DNA from: Malachius bipustulatus
Taxonomy: Eukaryota; Arthropoda; Insecta; Coleoptera; Melyridae
Reading direction: 5' to 3'
NCBI GenBank assembly: GCA_910589415.1
Contig: OU342631.1
Span: forward strand, 12,896,001 to 12,960,000
Length of the DNA: 64,000 nt
Shown here: positions 1 to 10,535 of the stretch, in pieces
Position numbering within the stretch: the first letter of the stretch is position 1
Layout: every line of letters begins with the position of its first letter
The notes under the pieces: generated by a model
What the model saw: the letters and a program-made list of their open reading frames with translations, nothing else
Databases searched by the model: none
What the model was told of the DNA's origin: nothing
Translations under genes and position numbers: made by a program

Positions 1-963
1 GGTTCAATTCATTGTTTGAATGATTCCTGCAATAATTTATGCTCGTTCACAACTTGATATTTAACTGTTTGACATTTTCTGGTGAAATTAAAAATATTAA
101 TTCGGACGGTTACTGTGACGTCACATCTGACTTTTTAAACTTAATCGTACCATAAAATGTAGTTCATTATGTTTTCAGATGTCATTTGTCAACCTTCAAT
201 GCTAAAACATAACTTTTATTTGGTCACTGTGATGCAATTCTAGTTGACTGTTGTAGACAAAGAGATTGGATTCGCTTTTACTTGAAACGTCGTGATGATG
301 AAAGCTCTATAAAGAATAGAGTTATAGCCCAGGGGCGCAAGCATTTTCGGGGCGTAATTATAATTTAAAATTGTAACGTACAATAATTGTACGCACTGTA
401 TCGATAATGCCAGTGACCCGTAGGCAACCCGTTTTATCGTGAGTGGTGGTGTTGATTCGATCTTGTGAACGCGCCTAGCTGGAGTCTTAGAGCGTCGACG
501 ACCTCGAATTTCGAACCTCGATCCTCAATAGTCGAGGAGGTCGAGTCCACCGATGCCTGAGCTTTTCTGCTTCGTTTCTCTTCTGGAAATCACGGAAGGC
601 AGACCGTTTCGTAAAACCCACCTGTCGCGAAAAATGCACTTCTAACGGCGTCGTGAATTCTATTTTTAAATATCTTAAACATCCATTGTGTTTTGACTTG
701 GTGAGTGACATAAAATGGTTTCATTACTTTTACTTGAGTTGTACATATAATATTTCTTTTTAATGCAATACGCAATTTTAATTACAGCAATTAATACGAT
801 CGAGTTTCGCTTATGGCTGCCCACATGTAAAATTTGTTGCTCAAATTTTTAATATCAATTATCTTGAGGATGGGACGTAATTTTTATGTACCCTTGGTAG
901 GCCAGACTCGATCGGACCGTTAATGCAATCAAGAGTAACTCTGATACATATGAAACTTTCAGC
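1..963. other. AT-rich stretch, no gene recognised
   Basis: No reading frame resembling a known protein and no clear repeat was recognised. A 74-codon minus-strand frame at 487-711 is basic and ends near a GC-richer patch, but it has no recognisable motif or splice context, so it is not called. Confidence 0.5.
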
Positions 964-1080
964 TTTTCCTACCGGATCATATTTTTTCCTACCGGAGCAG
1001 ATTTTTATTACCAGAGCAGATTTTTACTACTGGATCAGATTTTTCCTACCGGATCAGACGTTTTCCTACTGGAGCATTAT
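964..1080. repeat. Minisatellite, about 20-bp unit, 6 copies
   Basis: Six imperfect head-to-tail copies of a unit of 19-20 bases of the form TTTTTCCTACCGGATCAGA are visible. Copies differ at a few positions (CCGG/CTGG, GATC/GAGC, CCTAC/ATTAC). No reading frame crosses the array. Confidence 0.8.
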
Positions 1081-2390
1081 GCTCAAACTGGACCATTAAT
1101 TGGCAGCCGAGCTGTGAAGTTCCAGTACCCTAGGCTGAAACCATCCACCGTTCAGCTGGAGAATAACCATTGAAGTTAAGTGTCCTTCGCTGGTCCATTT
1201 ATACATCACCGTTCATTCTGCTAAATTCAGCGCTCTTATTTTTATTGATTGTTAACCATGCTCAAGAATTCAATGTGATAATTACTGTGATTTTTTTAAT
1301 AAAGAGTACCTGTTGTTCTGCTGACCCGCTTGTTATTTGTGAACCCTCTTAGACTGGCAGCTCAATCCACGACCCTTGTTGCGTATTGTTTGTCTCATGC
1401 TCTCAACGGTTTTATTTTTCCCTCTAAGGGTAAAATAATTCGTTTCAAAATCTTTTCATTTTCCTCCAAAAATTCCTCTATTCGAAACATTTACCTATAC
1501 TTGCTGGGAAAATAAAGAAAATATATCTACGAAACTTAGTTCAAGGACAATAAATTGAGTCTGCATTTCTTAACATAGCTCTAAGTAATTTTATAGGATG
1601 GAACGGCGAAATAAGATCTTTTTCTGCAATTTTGTAGGAATTTCATGTTTTTGTATTAATTTTATGTTATAAGTATGTTTTGTTTAGTGAAATAGTTGGT
1701 TATAATTTTTTTTTCAATTCTGACACTTCTTTTAACCCGTCTAGCTCTAGCCATTCACAGACCTTGTGACTGCGGCAATTTTTATTAGTGTTATATTTTC
1801 TTTGCTAATATTTTATTATTCTATTATTTATTTATTATTCTATTATTATGACTCTAGGCTAAGTATTTCAGGAAAAAATGGGAATTCAGAGAAAAGTTTT
1901 GCTATAGTGTTGATTTTCACATCCTTGATGTTTGTTGGGCCGCTGAAGACGAATTTAAAGTTTGCAGGCAAAAATTTGACCCGAAGCTTTGCTTTTTAGC
2001 ACTTTTCGACCAATTTTTTTTCATTTTGGCACTTTTTCAGATTTTGGCATCTACATCTCCTAAAGGAAGCATTTTTTCGATACAAACTCATTCAATATAA
2101 ACTTAAAGGGAACAAAACTACTCATATTTCTCTTATTAAACGTTTTTCGTAAGTCTAACCGTTCCGCCGCATGAGCGCTCCAAAAAAGAGCATATTCCAA
2201 TATCTAGTGAAATTTATCGTTTTCGCCGTTGATTGGCACTTAGTTCGAGAAGACATCACCTGTCTTGGGTAACGACAAAAAGCATTCTTCCTGAAACCAG
2301 GAAAGGGTTTCTCCAACCACTTTTCTTCTATGCGCATGCGCTTTGCAAAAAATGTTTCTTGACGCTATGAATATATGATATGATCAGCAC
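1081..2390. other. Unassigned AT-rich DNA
   Basis: Only short chance reading frames are present. No transposon terminus, tandem array or RNA gene was recognised. Confidence 0.5.
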
Positions 2391-3540
2391 CTTACAACGT
2401 TACAAGTTGAATATTTATTTGCATTCTGCTTGTAATTCGAATTTATTTAATTAGGTATTGTGTTTTGGGCATGAACTATAAAGGGGATTTTATTTTTATT
2501 TTAATCGACACATGTTACTTGGGATTTTACACTTTAAAATATGAGACAAGCTAGTTTGTATCATAAAACGTAAACGTGATTTTGATTGAATTTAATTTTG
2601 TGATAATTAGTGGTTTGGGGAATTTTGATCATTAATTATTATTCGATTATTGTTTAGATGTAAATAACACATGCTTTGATATTTTATATAAACGATTCTT
2701 CTATCAATTACGTTTGTAACTCATTTCATATACAAACATAATATGTCCATTCTCTTCAATTAACAATTTATAACTATAATTTAACACTGTGATGTTTCAA
2801 TTTTAAATGTAAACAAATGAACTATGATTTTGTTGGTCTTTTTAGTAACGGTTCACTTGGTTTAATTAAAAGCGTCTGTAGCAAAATTCTACCTTTCCCA
2901 ATTCGTGCAAATTCGTTTGAAAACATCAAGGCTTATTTTTACCCTATTCGTTTATTTGTATATTTATATGTTATATGGTGGGGTACAACGCTAATGATAA
3001 AGTTATTTGAGCTGTAATCGATGTTTTGTTCTCATGTAATGTTTCAAAACATTCGAATGATGAAGATTTTTTTTAACACCGAGCTACTTCAAACTTGTAA
3101 ATGTATGTGATGTTATGATTGTTTAATAATAATTCATTCTTTTAAATAATTTGCCTTTTGCCCTGTGATAATGAAGAACTTCGTTTGTGTCACATTTGTT
3201 ATCAATGATTGCTTTTTTCGTAGTTCGATAACGCCGCTATTATAATTAGTTTGATCCTTAGACTATTAAATAAAAGATGGACCAAGACATAAACACTGAA
3301 AAAGTGTTCCGACATCCCTCTCTCTCTCCAAACAAGACTGTTCAAAACAATGAATGCCAGATCAATAATGAAACTGGCACTTACAATGAAAGAGCGCAAC
3401 CTCTCCAGTGTTATTGTTGGGCAATAAACATCGATGGATCCCTTATACCCGTTTTACCTTGCTACATCTGGCAACATGAATGTTTACATCCTGTCAGACC
3501 GTTTGTTTACATAGTACCATAATAAGAGTTCGTGTTTTTC
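2391..3540. repeat. Diverged piece of dispersed composite repeat
   Basis: Several short blocks recur in the same order near 20400-20600: a TTTTGATCATTAATNATT block, an ACACATGC-TTGAT block and a TTCGATAACGCC-CT block. Between them the sequence is too diverged to align by eye. I take this as an old copy of the family whose longest member lies at 19500-22165. An 81-codon plus-strand frame at 3277-3522 lies in it but has no known motif. Confidence 0.35.
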
Positions 3541-4280
3541 AAACAGTTGTAAGTTCCTTGTTATGTATATTTTCAGCTCTAGCTTTCACTCGTTTTAAGC
3601 TTTAATAATTAATTTTTCAATTAAGTTAAAAAAAAGTGGCGAAAACGTGTTCTGTTTGTGAGAAAACTTCGAAAGAAGGTAAGTCTATCAGTTTCCTACG
3701 TAAGCAACGCAAAGCCGTCAATCAAAACAAAGCATACATGGTCATGGGCGTAGCGTAGTGTAAGTGTTCTATCTTTTAATTTGTGAAAACAATTATTGTT
3801 TGACAGTTTTTTTTTTTTAATTTTCGAAAGCATACCGAATACCTACTGAATACTTTGAAAAATGCAACTTGGAAAAATTATTCCATTTAAATAAATAAAA
3901 AATACTGACTTTTTGAAAGTATATTACCTATTATTATTGTCAACCTCTAATTTAAGATAATCAGAATATGGAGAGGGGGAATAATATTCAAACAATATCA
4001 TCAAAGAATATGAAATAGAAGACTTTGACCCGGTTGCACGAATGTTAAAAAAAATTCAGATCATTACTAATTTTAAGTTGCAAATTTTTAAAATGTGGTG
4101 AACTTTTTCCATGATCTTTCATTTTTTATCGGCAATTAATTCTTCTAAAATTGAGACGAATTCACTCCCAGCAATATCAGAACAAAACTTTAGTAATACA
4201 GGGCATTTTAAAATTAGTGATTAGGTATCTGACATATTTTCAATTAGGTTCGTTTAATTTATTTTTAGAATAAAATCAAC
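3541..4280. other. Unassigned flank of the gypsy element
   Basis: AT-rich sequence up to the target site of the LTR element. A short cysteine-containing frame followed by GTAAGT near 3637-3683 is discussed under the rejected items. Nothing else was recognised. Confidence 0.45.
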
Positions 4281-4285
4281 TAAAT

Positions 4286-4657
4286 ATAATAGTTTATGTA
4301 GGTAGGGTTTGTTTGAATAACGGCTCAATTGCGTTTCACTGTAAATTAAAGTTTTTATTAATATTTTTCGTTATAAATAATATAAAGTAGTTACAATGTT
4401 ACCTGTAAATTAAAGAAACAACATTTAAAGCCTTTATTTCACAATTCTTCCCTTAAATTAATAGTTATTTCTAATAATACACAATTCGTCAATAAAAATT
4501 ATTAACAAAAATTAACAATAATAATTTCTCGACTTGTCCGTCTGAACGGTTATCTGTATCTGTCTGCCATCGCATCGAGTCGGTCGTCGTGCGCGGAAGA
4601 TTTAAATATTATTAATTTTACTAAAATTATGATTACGCGGGACCCGTGTTATTTACA
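4286..4657 (-). repeat. 3' LTR of the gypsy element
   Basis: Direct repeat of 8994-9365 at a constant offset of 4708 bases. On the element strand it starts TGTAAATAACACGGG and ends ACTATTAT, so it lacks the usual CA end. The stop codon of the pol tail (4649-4651) lies inside the LTR. Confidence 0.92.
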
Positions 4658-5038
4658 TCTCCCCCCCCCCCCCTCAGAAAACGTATCTAGCGAAGGGCAA
4701 GAAGTGTGGTGGTTGGTGACTTTTTGGTTAGCTAATACTGGGGTGAGTTTTGTGACGTGAAAAAAGTTTGATTCCACCTTTCTATGTCCAGTGTCAACTT
4801 CATAAATTGAGTCCGAAATTTTCTTTTGTATCTTATACGGTCCGATTCTTAGTTCATCCAATTTTTTCCTATTTAATCGGTTTCCATTTTCCACATAAAC
4901 TAGGTCCCCCACATTTAATTCATACTTCTTTCTATGCTTATCGAATTTTTTCTTATTATAATCGTGTGATTTTATAGTATTTTCTAATGCCAATTTTCTG
5001 TCTCGTTCTAAATCTGATTTCGTGTGGTGTTGTCTCAA
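4649..5038 (-). pseudogene. Integrase C-terminal tail, out of frame with pol
   Basis: This frame carries the missing end of the integrase: a basic, helical N-terminal part, a segment with GDLVYV, and a GPYKI motif typical of the GPY/F domain of Ty3/gypsy integrases. It ends in a glycine run encoded by the polypurine tract. It lies one frame away from the main pol frame, and the shared homology suggests a single small indel near 5057. It has no natural start codon of its own, since its first codon is TTG, so it is best read as a severed part of pol. Confidence 0.85.
4659..4675 (-). other. Polypurine tract
   Basis: On the element strand a run of purines including thirteen consecutive G residues lies directly upstream of the 3' LTR, where the plus-strand primer of LTR elements is expected. 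It is also translated: it encodes the glycine run near the end of the integrase tail. Confidence 0.75.
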
Positions 5039-5039
5039 T

Positions 5040-7805
5040 TCATGTGGTAGAATGTCGATATTTTTCGCCCTCCAATAAATATTCAGGAGAGAACTTTGTA
5101 ACTGTATGCTCTGTTTTGTTATACATCTCTGTACAGTTTTGTGCTATCGTTGTCCAAGCTGTTCGTTTCTTTTCTTCATTTATTTTGCATCTTATTTTGT
5201 TGACTAAAGTTTGATTTAGTCTTTCGTTGAGGCCGTTTGAAAAAGGTGAGTCAACCGCAGTGAAGATTAATTTTATATTCTTTTCATTTAGGAATCCTTT
5301 AAATTCTTTTGAGTTGATCCCCGGGTATTGATCAGCTAAGACTATTCCTATGTTATTATTTTGAGCTACCATATTCGTCAATTTTATGAAATCATCAGAG
5401 GTTTGAGTTTTTGAAGTTGTAATATAAGCATATCTTGTGAAGTGATCTACGAGTAGATGTAAGTACTTTTTTGTAGACCGAGAGCCGCCGAAGCCTCCGA
5501 TTGTGTCTATGGATACTATTTCAAACGGGTAGGTTGCTGGCCCTAAGTGTGATAATAAACCAATTTTAGATTTTTTCCTTGATTTGTTCTTTATACATAT
5601 TTCACACTGGTCACAAATGGTTTTTATGTTAGTCGTCATATTTTTTGCTGTATAAAATGGTGTGATTTTGTTTTGCATCTGGGTTTTTCCTATGTGACAA
5701 TATGTATTGTGTATAGTTCTTATCAACTTTTTACTAAAATCTTCTGAGAGAATAATTTTTTCTCTTCTTTTGCCTTTTCTGTAATAAATATCGTTCTTCA
5801 GTTTTAATTTATCTCTTTTATTTTGCAGTGCTTTGTTCCTGTTTTGGTCGTTTTTGATATCTTCCAAACTTATTAAATTTACAATTTTCAAAGTTTCTTT
5901 TGTATTTTCGGTTGGTTCTAGAACGGGATTCCTGCTCAGACAGTCTGCTTCCTGGTTACTTTTTCCTGGGTTGTATATTATTTCAATATCATACTGTGAT
6001 AAGTAAAATGTCAAGTCTCCCAGTTCCTCATCTGTTCTGGATTTTATTCTTAGATTTTCTAAAGGTTTGTGATCCGTATATATTGTTACTTTTTTCCCAA
6101 TGAGCCAGTGTTGCCAGAATTTTACAGCTTCCTTTATTGCTAAGCATTCTAAATATATTGGTTTTTTTCTTTTTTGAGTTTCGTTCAATTTTTTTGAAAA
6201 ATATGCTACCGGTTTTTCATCTCCGTTATGTTCTTTCTGCTTGAATACTGCTCCGATTCCTTGCATACTTGCATCTGTGTATATATTAATTGGTAAGTCC
6301 GGGTCAAAAATCCTTAAAATTGGCTGTGAGCAAAGTAATGATTTTATTTTATTAAATGACTTTTCACATTCTTCTGACCAGATAAATTTTGTATTTTTTC
6401 TTAATAAATTATGTAGAGGATCTAGAATTATTGCAATGTTGGGAATATATTTATTGTAATAATTTATTTTCCCTAAGAACTGGCGAACGTTTTTTTGTTT
6501 TTCTGGAACCGGAAAATTTTGTATGGAAACTAAGTTATCTTTTAATGGTTTGATGGAGTTTTTTTCAATTATGTGACCTAAGTATTTCACTGAGCTCGAT
6601 GCAAAAATGCATTTTGAAAATTTTAATCTAAAACCTTCAGTTAGAATTGCTTCCAATAGTTGTGATAAGTGACTCAGGTGTTCTTCAAAAGTTTTAGAAA
6701 AAACGAGAATATCGTCTATATAGTTTACTGCAAAACGCGAGAGTTTATATTTTCTTATTATATTGCTTAAAATTCTTTGAAAAATAGCTGGGGAGGTTTT
6801 CAAACCAAAGGGCAGGCATGTCCATTGATAATGCCCTTCCTGGGTAACAAATGCTGTTTTTTGTTTGTCCTGTATTCTTAAAGGGATTGACCAGAACGCT
6901 GAATTTATGTCCAAAGTTGAAAAAAATGTACAGTTACCTGTTTTTATCATTAGATCCTCGATCAGAGGAAAAGGTTGTGATTGTGGGACTACAATCTTAT
7001 TTAAATCTCGGAAATCTATGCATAATCTAGATTTCTTTTTCTCTTCTTTTTTATATGCTAAAGTCACTGGGGCGGCAAATGGACTATACGACTCTTCAAT
7101 TAAGTTATGTTCTAATAATTTTGCTACTTGTTCTTCTATTTCTTTCTTATCTTCAATTGTACATCTGTACGGACGTTTACAGCAATATTTCTCTACCACT
7201 AGATCAATATGTGCTTCGTAATCTCTTACAGACCCAATATCGTATCTGTCTTTAGCAAAGACCGATTTATATTTATCTATTAATTTCTCTATTTCTATTT
7301 GTTGACTAATATTTAGATGATTTATTAAAACCTCAAAATTATTTGTATTTACATGTTCATTAAAATTTATCTGTGTAACCCCTTCGATCAAGACGATATC
7401 TTTAATTTTTTGTTTCTCACCTGAATATTCAGGAATGTTTACATCTTTATCATTTATAGAAACTTTATTCTGTGAGATTATTAAGTTATCATCTTGATTT
7501 AATTTAAATTCTCTAATACAATCCAACCCAATCAGAAAATCATAATTAAAATTTTTATCATCTACAATGAAGACATTCATGTATTTTTCAATATTATAAA
7601 TTTTTATTTTTAATTTTACCAAACCTTCTGTTTTTCTCTCGCCATTAATTGTCCTCAAGTTTACTAACTTTCGATTACTGATATCTGTGTCTTTTATTTT
7701 CAACAATTTTGAATTTATTAATGATATATTTGCCCCGGAATCATAAATACCTGTAACTTCTGTTGTGCTGTTTATTAGTAACTTGATTTTAATTAATGGT
7801 GGCAC
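5040..7805 (-). CDS. pol: Gypsy pol: protease, RT, RNase H, integrase core
   Basis: This frame of 921 codons encodes the enzymes of the retrotransposon. An aspartic protease motif DSGA is at residues 22-25. The reverse transcriptase spans about 200-390, with its first catalytic Asp in FSTLDI (residue 299) and YIDD at 362-365. RNase H follows with acidic residues at YTDAS (511), YLECL (553) and YTDHK (578). The integrase zinc site has H699, H704, C731 and C734, and the DD35E triad is D767, D825 and E861. The frame opens with GTG, so translation probably enters by -1 frameshifting from gag rather than at a start codon. The catalytic residues look intact. The frame stops before the GPY tail because of an indel, which is the main defect. 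Confidence 0.95.
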   Translation of the reverse strand: MPPLIKIKLLINSTTEVTGIYDSGANISLINSKLLKIKDTDISNRKLVNLRTINGERKTEGLVKLKIKIYNIEKYMNVFIVDDKNFNYDFLIGLDCIREFKLNQDDNLIISQNKVSINDKDVNIPEYSGEKQKIKDIVLIEGVTQINFNEHVNTNNFEVLINHLNISQQIEIEKLIDKYKSVFAKDRYDIGSVRDYEAHIDLVVEKYCCKRPYRCTIEDKKEIEEQVAKLLEHNLIEESYSPFAAPVTLAYKKEEKKKSRLCIDFRDLNKIVVPQSQPFPLIEDLMIKTGNCTFFSTLDINSAFWSIPLRIQDKQKTAFVTQEGHYQWTCLPFGLKTSPAIFQRILSNIIRKYKLSRFAVNYIDDILVFSKTFEEHLSHLSQLLEAILTEGFRLKFSKCIFASSSVKYLGHIIEKNSIKPLKDNLVSIQNFPVPEKQKNVRQFLGKINYYNKYIPNIAIILDPLHNLLRKNTKFIWSEECEKSFNKIKSLLCSQPILRIFDPDLPINIYTDASMQGIGAVFKQKEHNGDEKPVAYFSKKLNETQKRKKPIYLECLAIKEAVKFWQHWLIGKKVTIYTDHKPLENLRIKSRTDEELGDLTFYLSQYDIEIIYNPGKSNQEADCLSRNPVLEPTENTKETLKIVNLISLEDIKNDQNRNKALQNKRDKLKLKNDIYYRKGKRREKIILSEDFSKKLIRTIHNTYCHIGKTQMQNKITPFYTAKNMTTNIKTICDQCEICIKNKSRKKSKIGLLSHLGPATYPFEIVSIDTIGGFGGSRSTKKYLHLLVDHFTRYAYITTSKTQTSDDFIKLTNMVAQNNNIGIVLADQYPGINSKEFKGFLNEKNIKLIFTAVDSPFSNGLNERLNQTLVNKIRCKINEEKKRTAWTTIAQNCTEMYNKTEHTVTKFSPEYLLEGEKYRHSTT

Positions 7806-8965
7806 TACCAGTTTTTTGGATCTTCATCATTCAATTCGACTTCTAATTCTGAGTGGTTGGCAGCTTGTAGTTGAAGTTTGTTTTTCTTCTCATTGTTTGT
7901 ACCTTTAAACCAGCAAGTCGATTCAGGATGATACCGCGCGCCTTTTCCTCTTTTTTCACATATATTACACGGTTTCTTTTCTTCATTAATTTCCCTTTTA
8001 TTATCAAAATTCGTTTTACTGATATTCTTCTTACTAAAAGGTTTTATTCTAATTAAGTGTTCTAGGCCTCTCAATTCATTAAAAAGGTCCTCCGTATTTT
8101 GTTGTTTATCTCTATCAATTCTGTCTGCTATATAGTTTGGTAATCCGACAGCAATTAAATCAATTATAGTGGATGTGTCTAGTGACTTATTCATTTCTAG
8201 TAAAAGCCTTTCTTTTTTTACTGCGTAGTCTAGTAAAGAACCATTTAAATACCTGTAGTCGATTGCATGCCTCACTGGAGTCCATCCTTTGTTTACGTAT
8301 GTGTCGCAGAAGTTTTTTTTCCATACTCGCCACTCGGAGTTTAACGTATGTTTTATAAGCATTGAACTGTACCAATCAGTGCAGGATCCGTCTAAAAATA
8401 GTCTTAATATTTCAATTTTATTTGTATCTTGATCTACAGCTAGTCGTGTGCATTCATTTTCAAAAATTTCTATCCACTGTAGTACGTTTTCATTTCTTCC
8501 TGAAAATTTTCTTATTGTAAATTTTTCTGAAATGTTTTTCAGATTGATGCCTGTAGGTCTTTGTAACTCAGTGAATTTTTCTAGAATTTGTTGGAGTGCT
8601 TCTGCCGAAATTCCAGTGCCTGGTAACGTAGCTGGTCCAGGTTTTGTTTCTTCTGGTATTATATGTCCTTCTAAAAGAAAATCTTCAAATTTTATATTTC
8701 CATCTTCATCTCTGTATTGCTTTAATAATTCTTCATCTAGAGTGATCCAAACTTATCTTCTTTCACCTCTTTTTTTAAGTGTATTTTTAATTTTTTTGAA
8801 AGCTTCTGTTTCTTTTAATTTTCCGTGGAGTCCCATGGGCTGGAATTCTTCTGGAATACAAAATATTTCACGTTCCGTTGTTTCAATTGAGGTTATTGCG
8901 AATATGCTTGTTTTCGGATCACTAGGCGAAGCTTTTATAATGAATTCAAACCTCAGTTTTTCCAT
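7805..8965 (-). pseudogene. gag: Gypsy gag with one in-frame stop
   Basis: A single frame of 386 codons starts at an ATG 29 bases from the 5' LTR and ends at the TAG at 7805-7807. It is interrupted only by a TAA at 8753-8755 (codon 71); I found no other stop when reading it through. The middle part carries a retrotransposon-gag-like helical region with WRVWKKNF and Y-L-GSLLDYAVKKE segments. Near the C-terminus there is a CX2CX9HX4C zinc-binding pattern (CNICEKRGKGARYHPESTC), longer-spaced than a retroviral CCHC knuckle. The stop truncates the capsid region, so this copy probably makes no full Gag unless read through. It could also be a sequencing error. Confidence 0.85.
7811..7817 (-). other. 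-1 ribosomal frameshift heptamer A AAA AAC
   Basis: On the element strand the heptamer A AAA AAC lies in the correct register with the gag frame, three bases before the gag stop. A -1 shift leads directly into the pol frame. This is a classical X XXY YYZ slippery site and explains how pol is expressed without a start codon. I did not establish a downstream pseudoknot. Confidence 0.75.
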
Positions 8966-8993
8966 AATGAAATGTTTGCGAAAATGTTGTTTT

Positions 8994-9365
8994 ATAATAG
9001 TTTATGTAGGTAGGGTTTGTTTGAATAACGGCTCAATTGCGTTTCACTGTAAATTAAAGTTTTTATTAATATTTTTCGTTATAAATAATATAAAGTAGTT
9101 ACAATGTTACCTGTAAATTAAAGAAACAACATTTAAAGCCTTTATTTCACAATTCTTCCCTTAAATTAATAGTTATTTCTAATAATACACAATTCGTCAA
9201 TAAAAATTATTAACAAAAATTAACAATAATAATTTCTCGACTTGTCCGTCTGAACGGTTATCTGTATCTGTCTGCCATCGCATCGAGTCGGTCGTCGTGC
9301 GCGGAAGATTTAAATATTATTAATTTTACTAAAATTATGATAACGCGGGACCCGTGTTATTTACA
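8994..9365 (-). repeat. 5' LTR of the gypsy element
   Basis: Direct repeat of 4286-4657 with one visible difference. The base composition is AT-rich with a GC-richer block near the middle (GCCATCGCATCGAGTCGG). No TATA box was assigned, and no tRNA primer site could be matched with confidence downstream of it. Confidence 0.92.
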
Positions 9366-9370
9366 TAAAT

Positions 9371-10170
9371 ATGTAAGAAATTGAAAAAATATTTTAGGTA
9401 CCTACTGATGTATATTGCTTTCCGACTTTCCTATCGATTTTTTATTTGCTAAATTGTTATTACCTTTTTGTACCTTTTATTTTGTATAGGTAGGTATTAG
9501 TATATATTTTCTTAATTTAATATCTATTAGTATTCCCATAATTTATGTTTTTTGTAACAAAAACTGCAAATAAAATAATAATATTATGAATATTATGATC
9601 ATTATTATAATTTATGTAATTTTTACATTTCCTATAACTGAACTCGAGCGCGCCACTGCCGTTGCGTTCTGTTTGTTTACGTTTTACGTCGTTCCCCTTA
9701 CCCCGCCAGAAGCAGCATATGAGTGCGAGAGAGAATATCAACAAACCAAAACTGACTTCAAGCTAAGATAGGGAAGGCGCGGTCCATATTTATTAATATA
9801 GTCTAAGGTTTGATCACATTTTATTTCTACTTATTTCCGCACTAAAAACTATTTATTTATTTTGCAAAGAACCTATTTATTTATCTATCTTACTGTCGCT
9901 TGTTATCAAATGTGGTATTTTGGCTCGCATTGAGACAGAAATTTTATAAATTTCTTTGTGTGTTAGTTCCTTTTCCAGGATGTATGAAAAATAAATAAAA
10001 ACATACTCTTTCTGAGTATAACAGACATATTTATTCATTTCAATTTTACACCAAAAATAGTGATTATTTTATCTATTGGTGTCCTTTGTATTTAATGTTT
10101 GTGAACACATAGTTTCACTGTCATAGTTTTCATTGAAAAAGTTATTTACTTGATTAATTTGGGCCAACCC
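9371..10170. repeat. Composite-family block related to 20640-20950
   Basis: The second half (about 9830-10110) matches 20640-20940 in order: CTATTTATTTATTT blocks, a CCTTTTCAGGA-GTATG block, then a GAGTATAACAGA block and an ACACCAAAA-GTGA block. The first half (9371-9780) is AT-rich without recognised content. Confidence 0.5.
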
Positions 10171-10535
10171 AGCACGGAAAGGGGGTTAGAATGAATAGAG
10201 TAAAAGTTGATTTTATTTCATAACAGTAAATTCTTATGCTTTGATAATGTCTCCTTCCTCCCAATCATTGGCTAATTCAAGCATTTCCGTGCCGTTTGCT
10301 GAGAAAGAACAAAACGGAGTTACCGGTAAAATCATGGGTTTAAACGAGTTAGAATCACGGCGGCCATTGTATCTAAACATTTGAAGATAGAGATTCAGGG
10401 CTGGAGAAAAATCAAATTCAAAGTTAGAATAATTCAAGGCGAGATTTTCATGATAGAAACTTTCATGACAGAGAAACTGACATTTTTAACGTCACGGCAT
10501 TCTTCTTTTTTTAAATTCTTATTATTTTTATACTA
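10170..10535. repeat. Composite-family 3' block, copy 1
   Basis: It shares with 33415-33780 the string CTCCTTCCTCCCAAT-ATTGGCTAA, then AAATCATGGGTTT and TTCATGACAGA, ending AACGTCA-GG--TTCTTCTTTTT. The last part also matches 21890-21955 and 54400-54450. It has no coding capacity of its own. Confidence 0.6.

Larger units (their letters stand above)
4286..9365 (-). mobile_element. Ty3/gypsy LTR retrotransposon, near-complete
   Basis: The element reads on the minus strand: 5' LTR (8994-9365), gag, protease-RT-RNase H-integrase, polypurine tract, 3' LTR (4286-4657), about 5.08 kb in all. A five-base direct repeat TAAAT flanks it (4281-4285 and 9366-9370); one or two bases at the junction are ambiguous because flank and LTR share letters. 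The two LTRs differ at a single visible base (GATTACG against GATAACG near the outer end), so insertion was recent. Domain order RT-RNase H-integrase and a chromoviral-like integrase tail with a GPY motif place it in Ty3/gypsy. No envelope frame is present. Two lesions, a gag stop and an integrase frameshift, suggest this copy is not autonomous. Confidence 0.93.

Noticed and set aside
3637..3683. Short Cys-containing frame (KTCSVCEKTSKE) before GTAAGT, THAP-like
   Set aside because: Too short; no ATG and no second zinc-ligand block found nearby.
4286..9365. Envelope gene, which would make it an errantivirus
   Set aside because: Pol runs directly into the polypurine tract and 3' LTR, leaving no room for a third gene.
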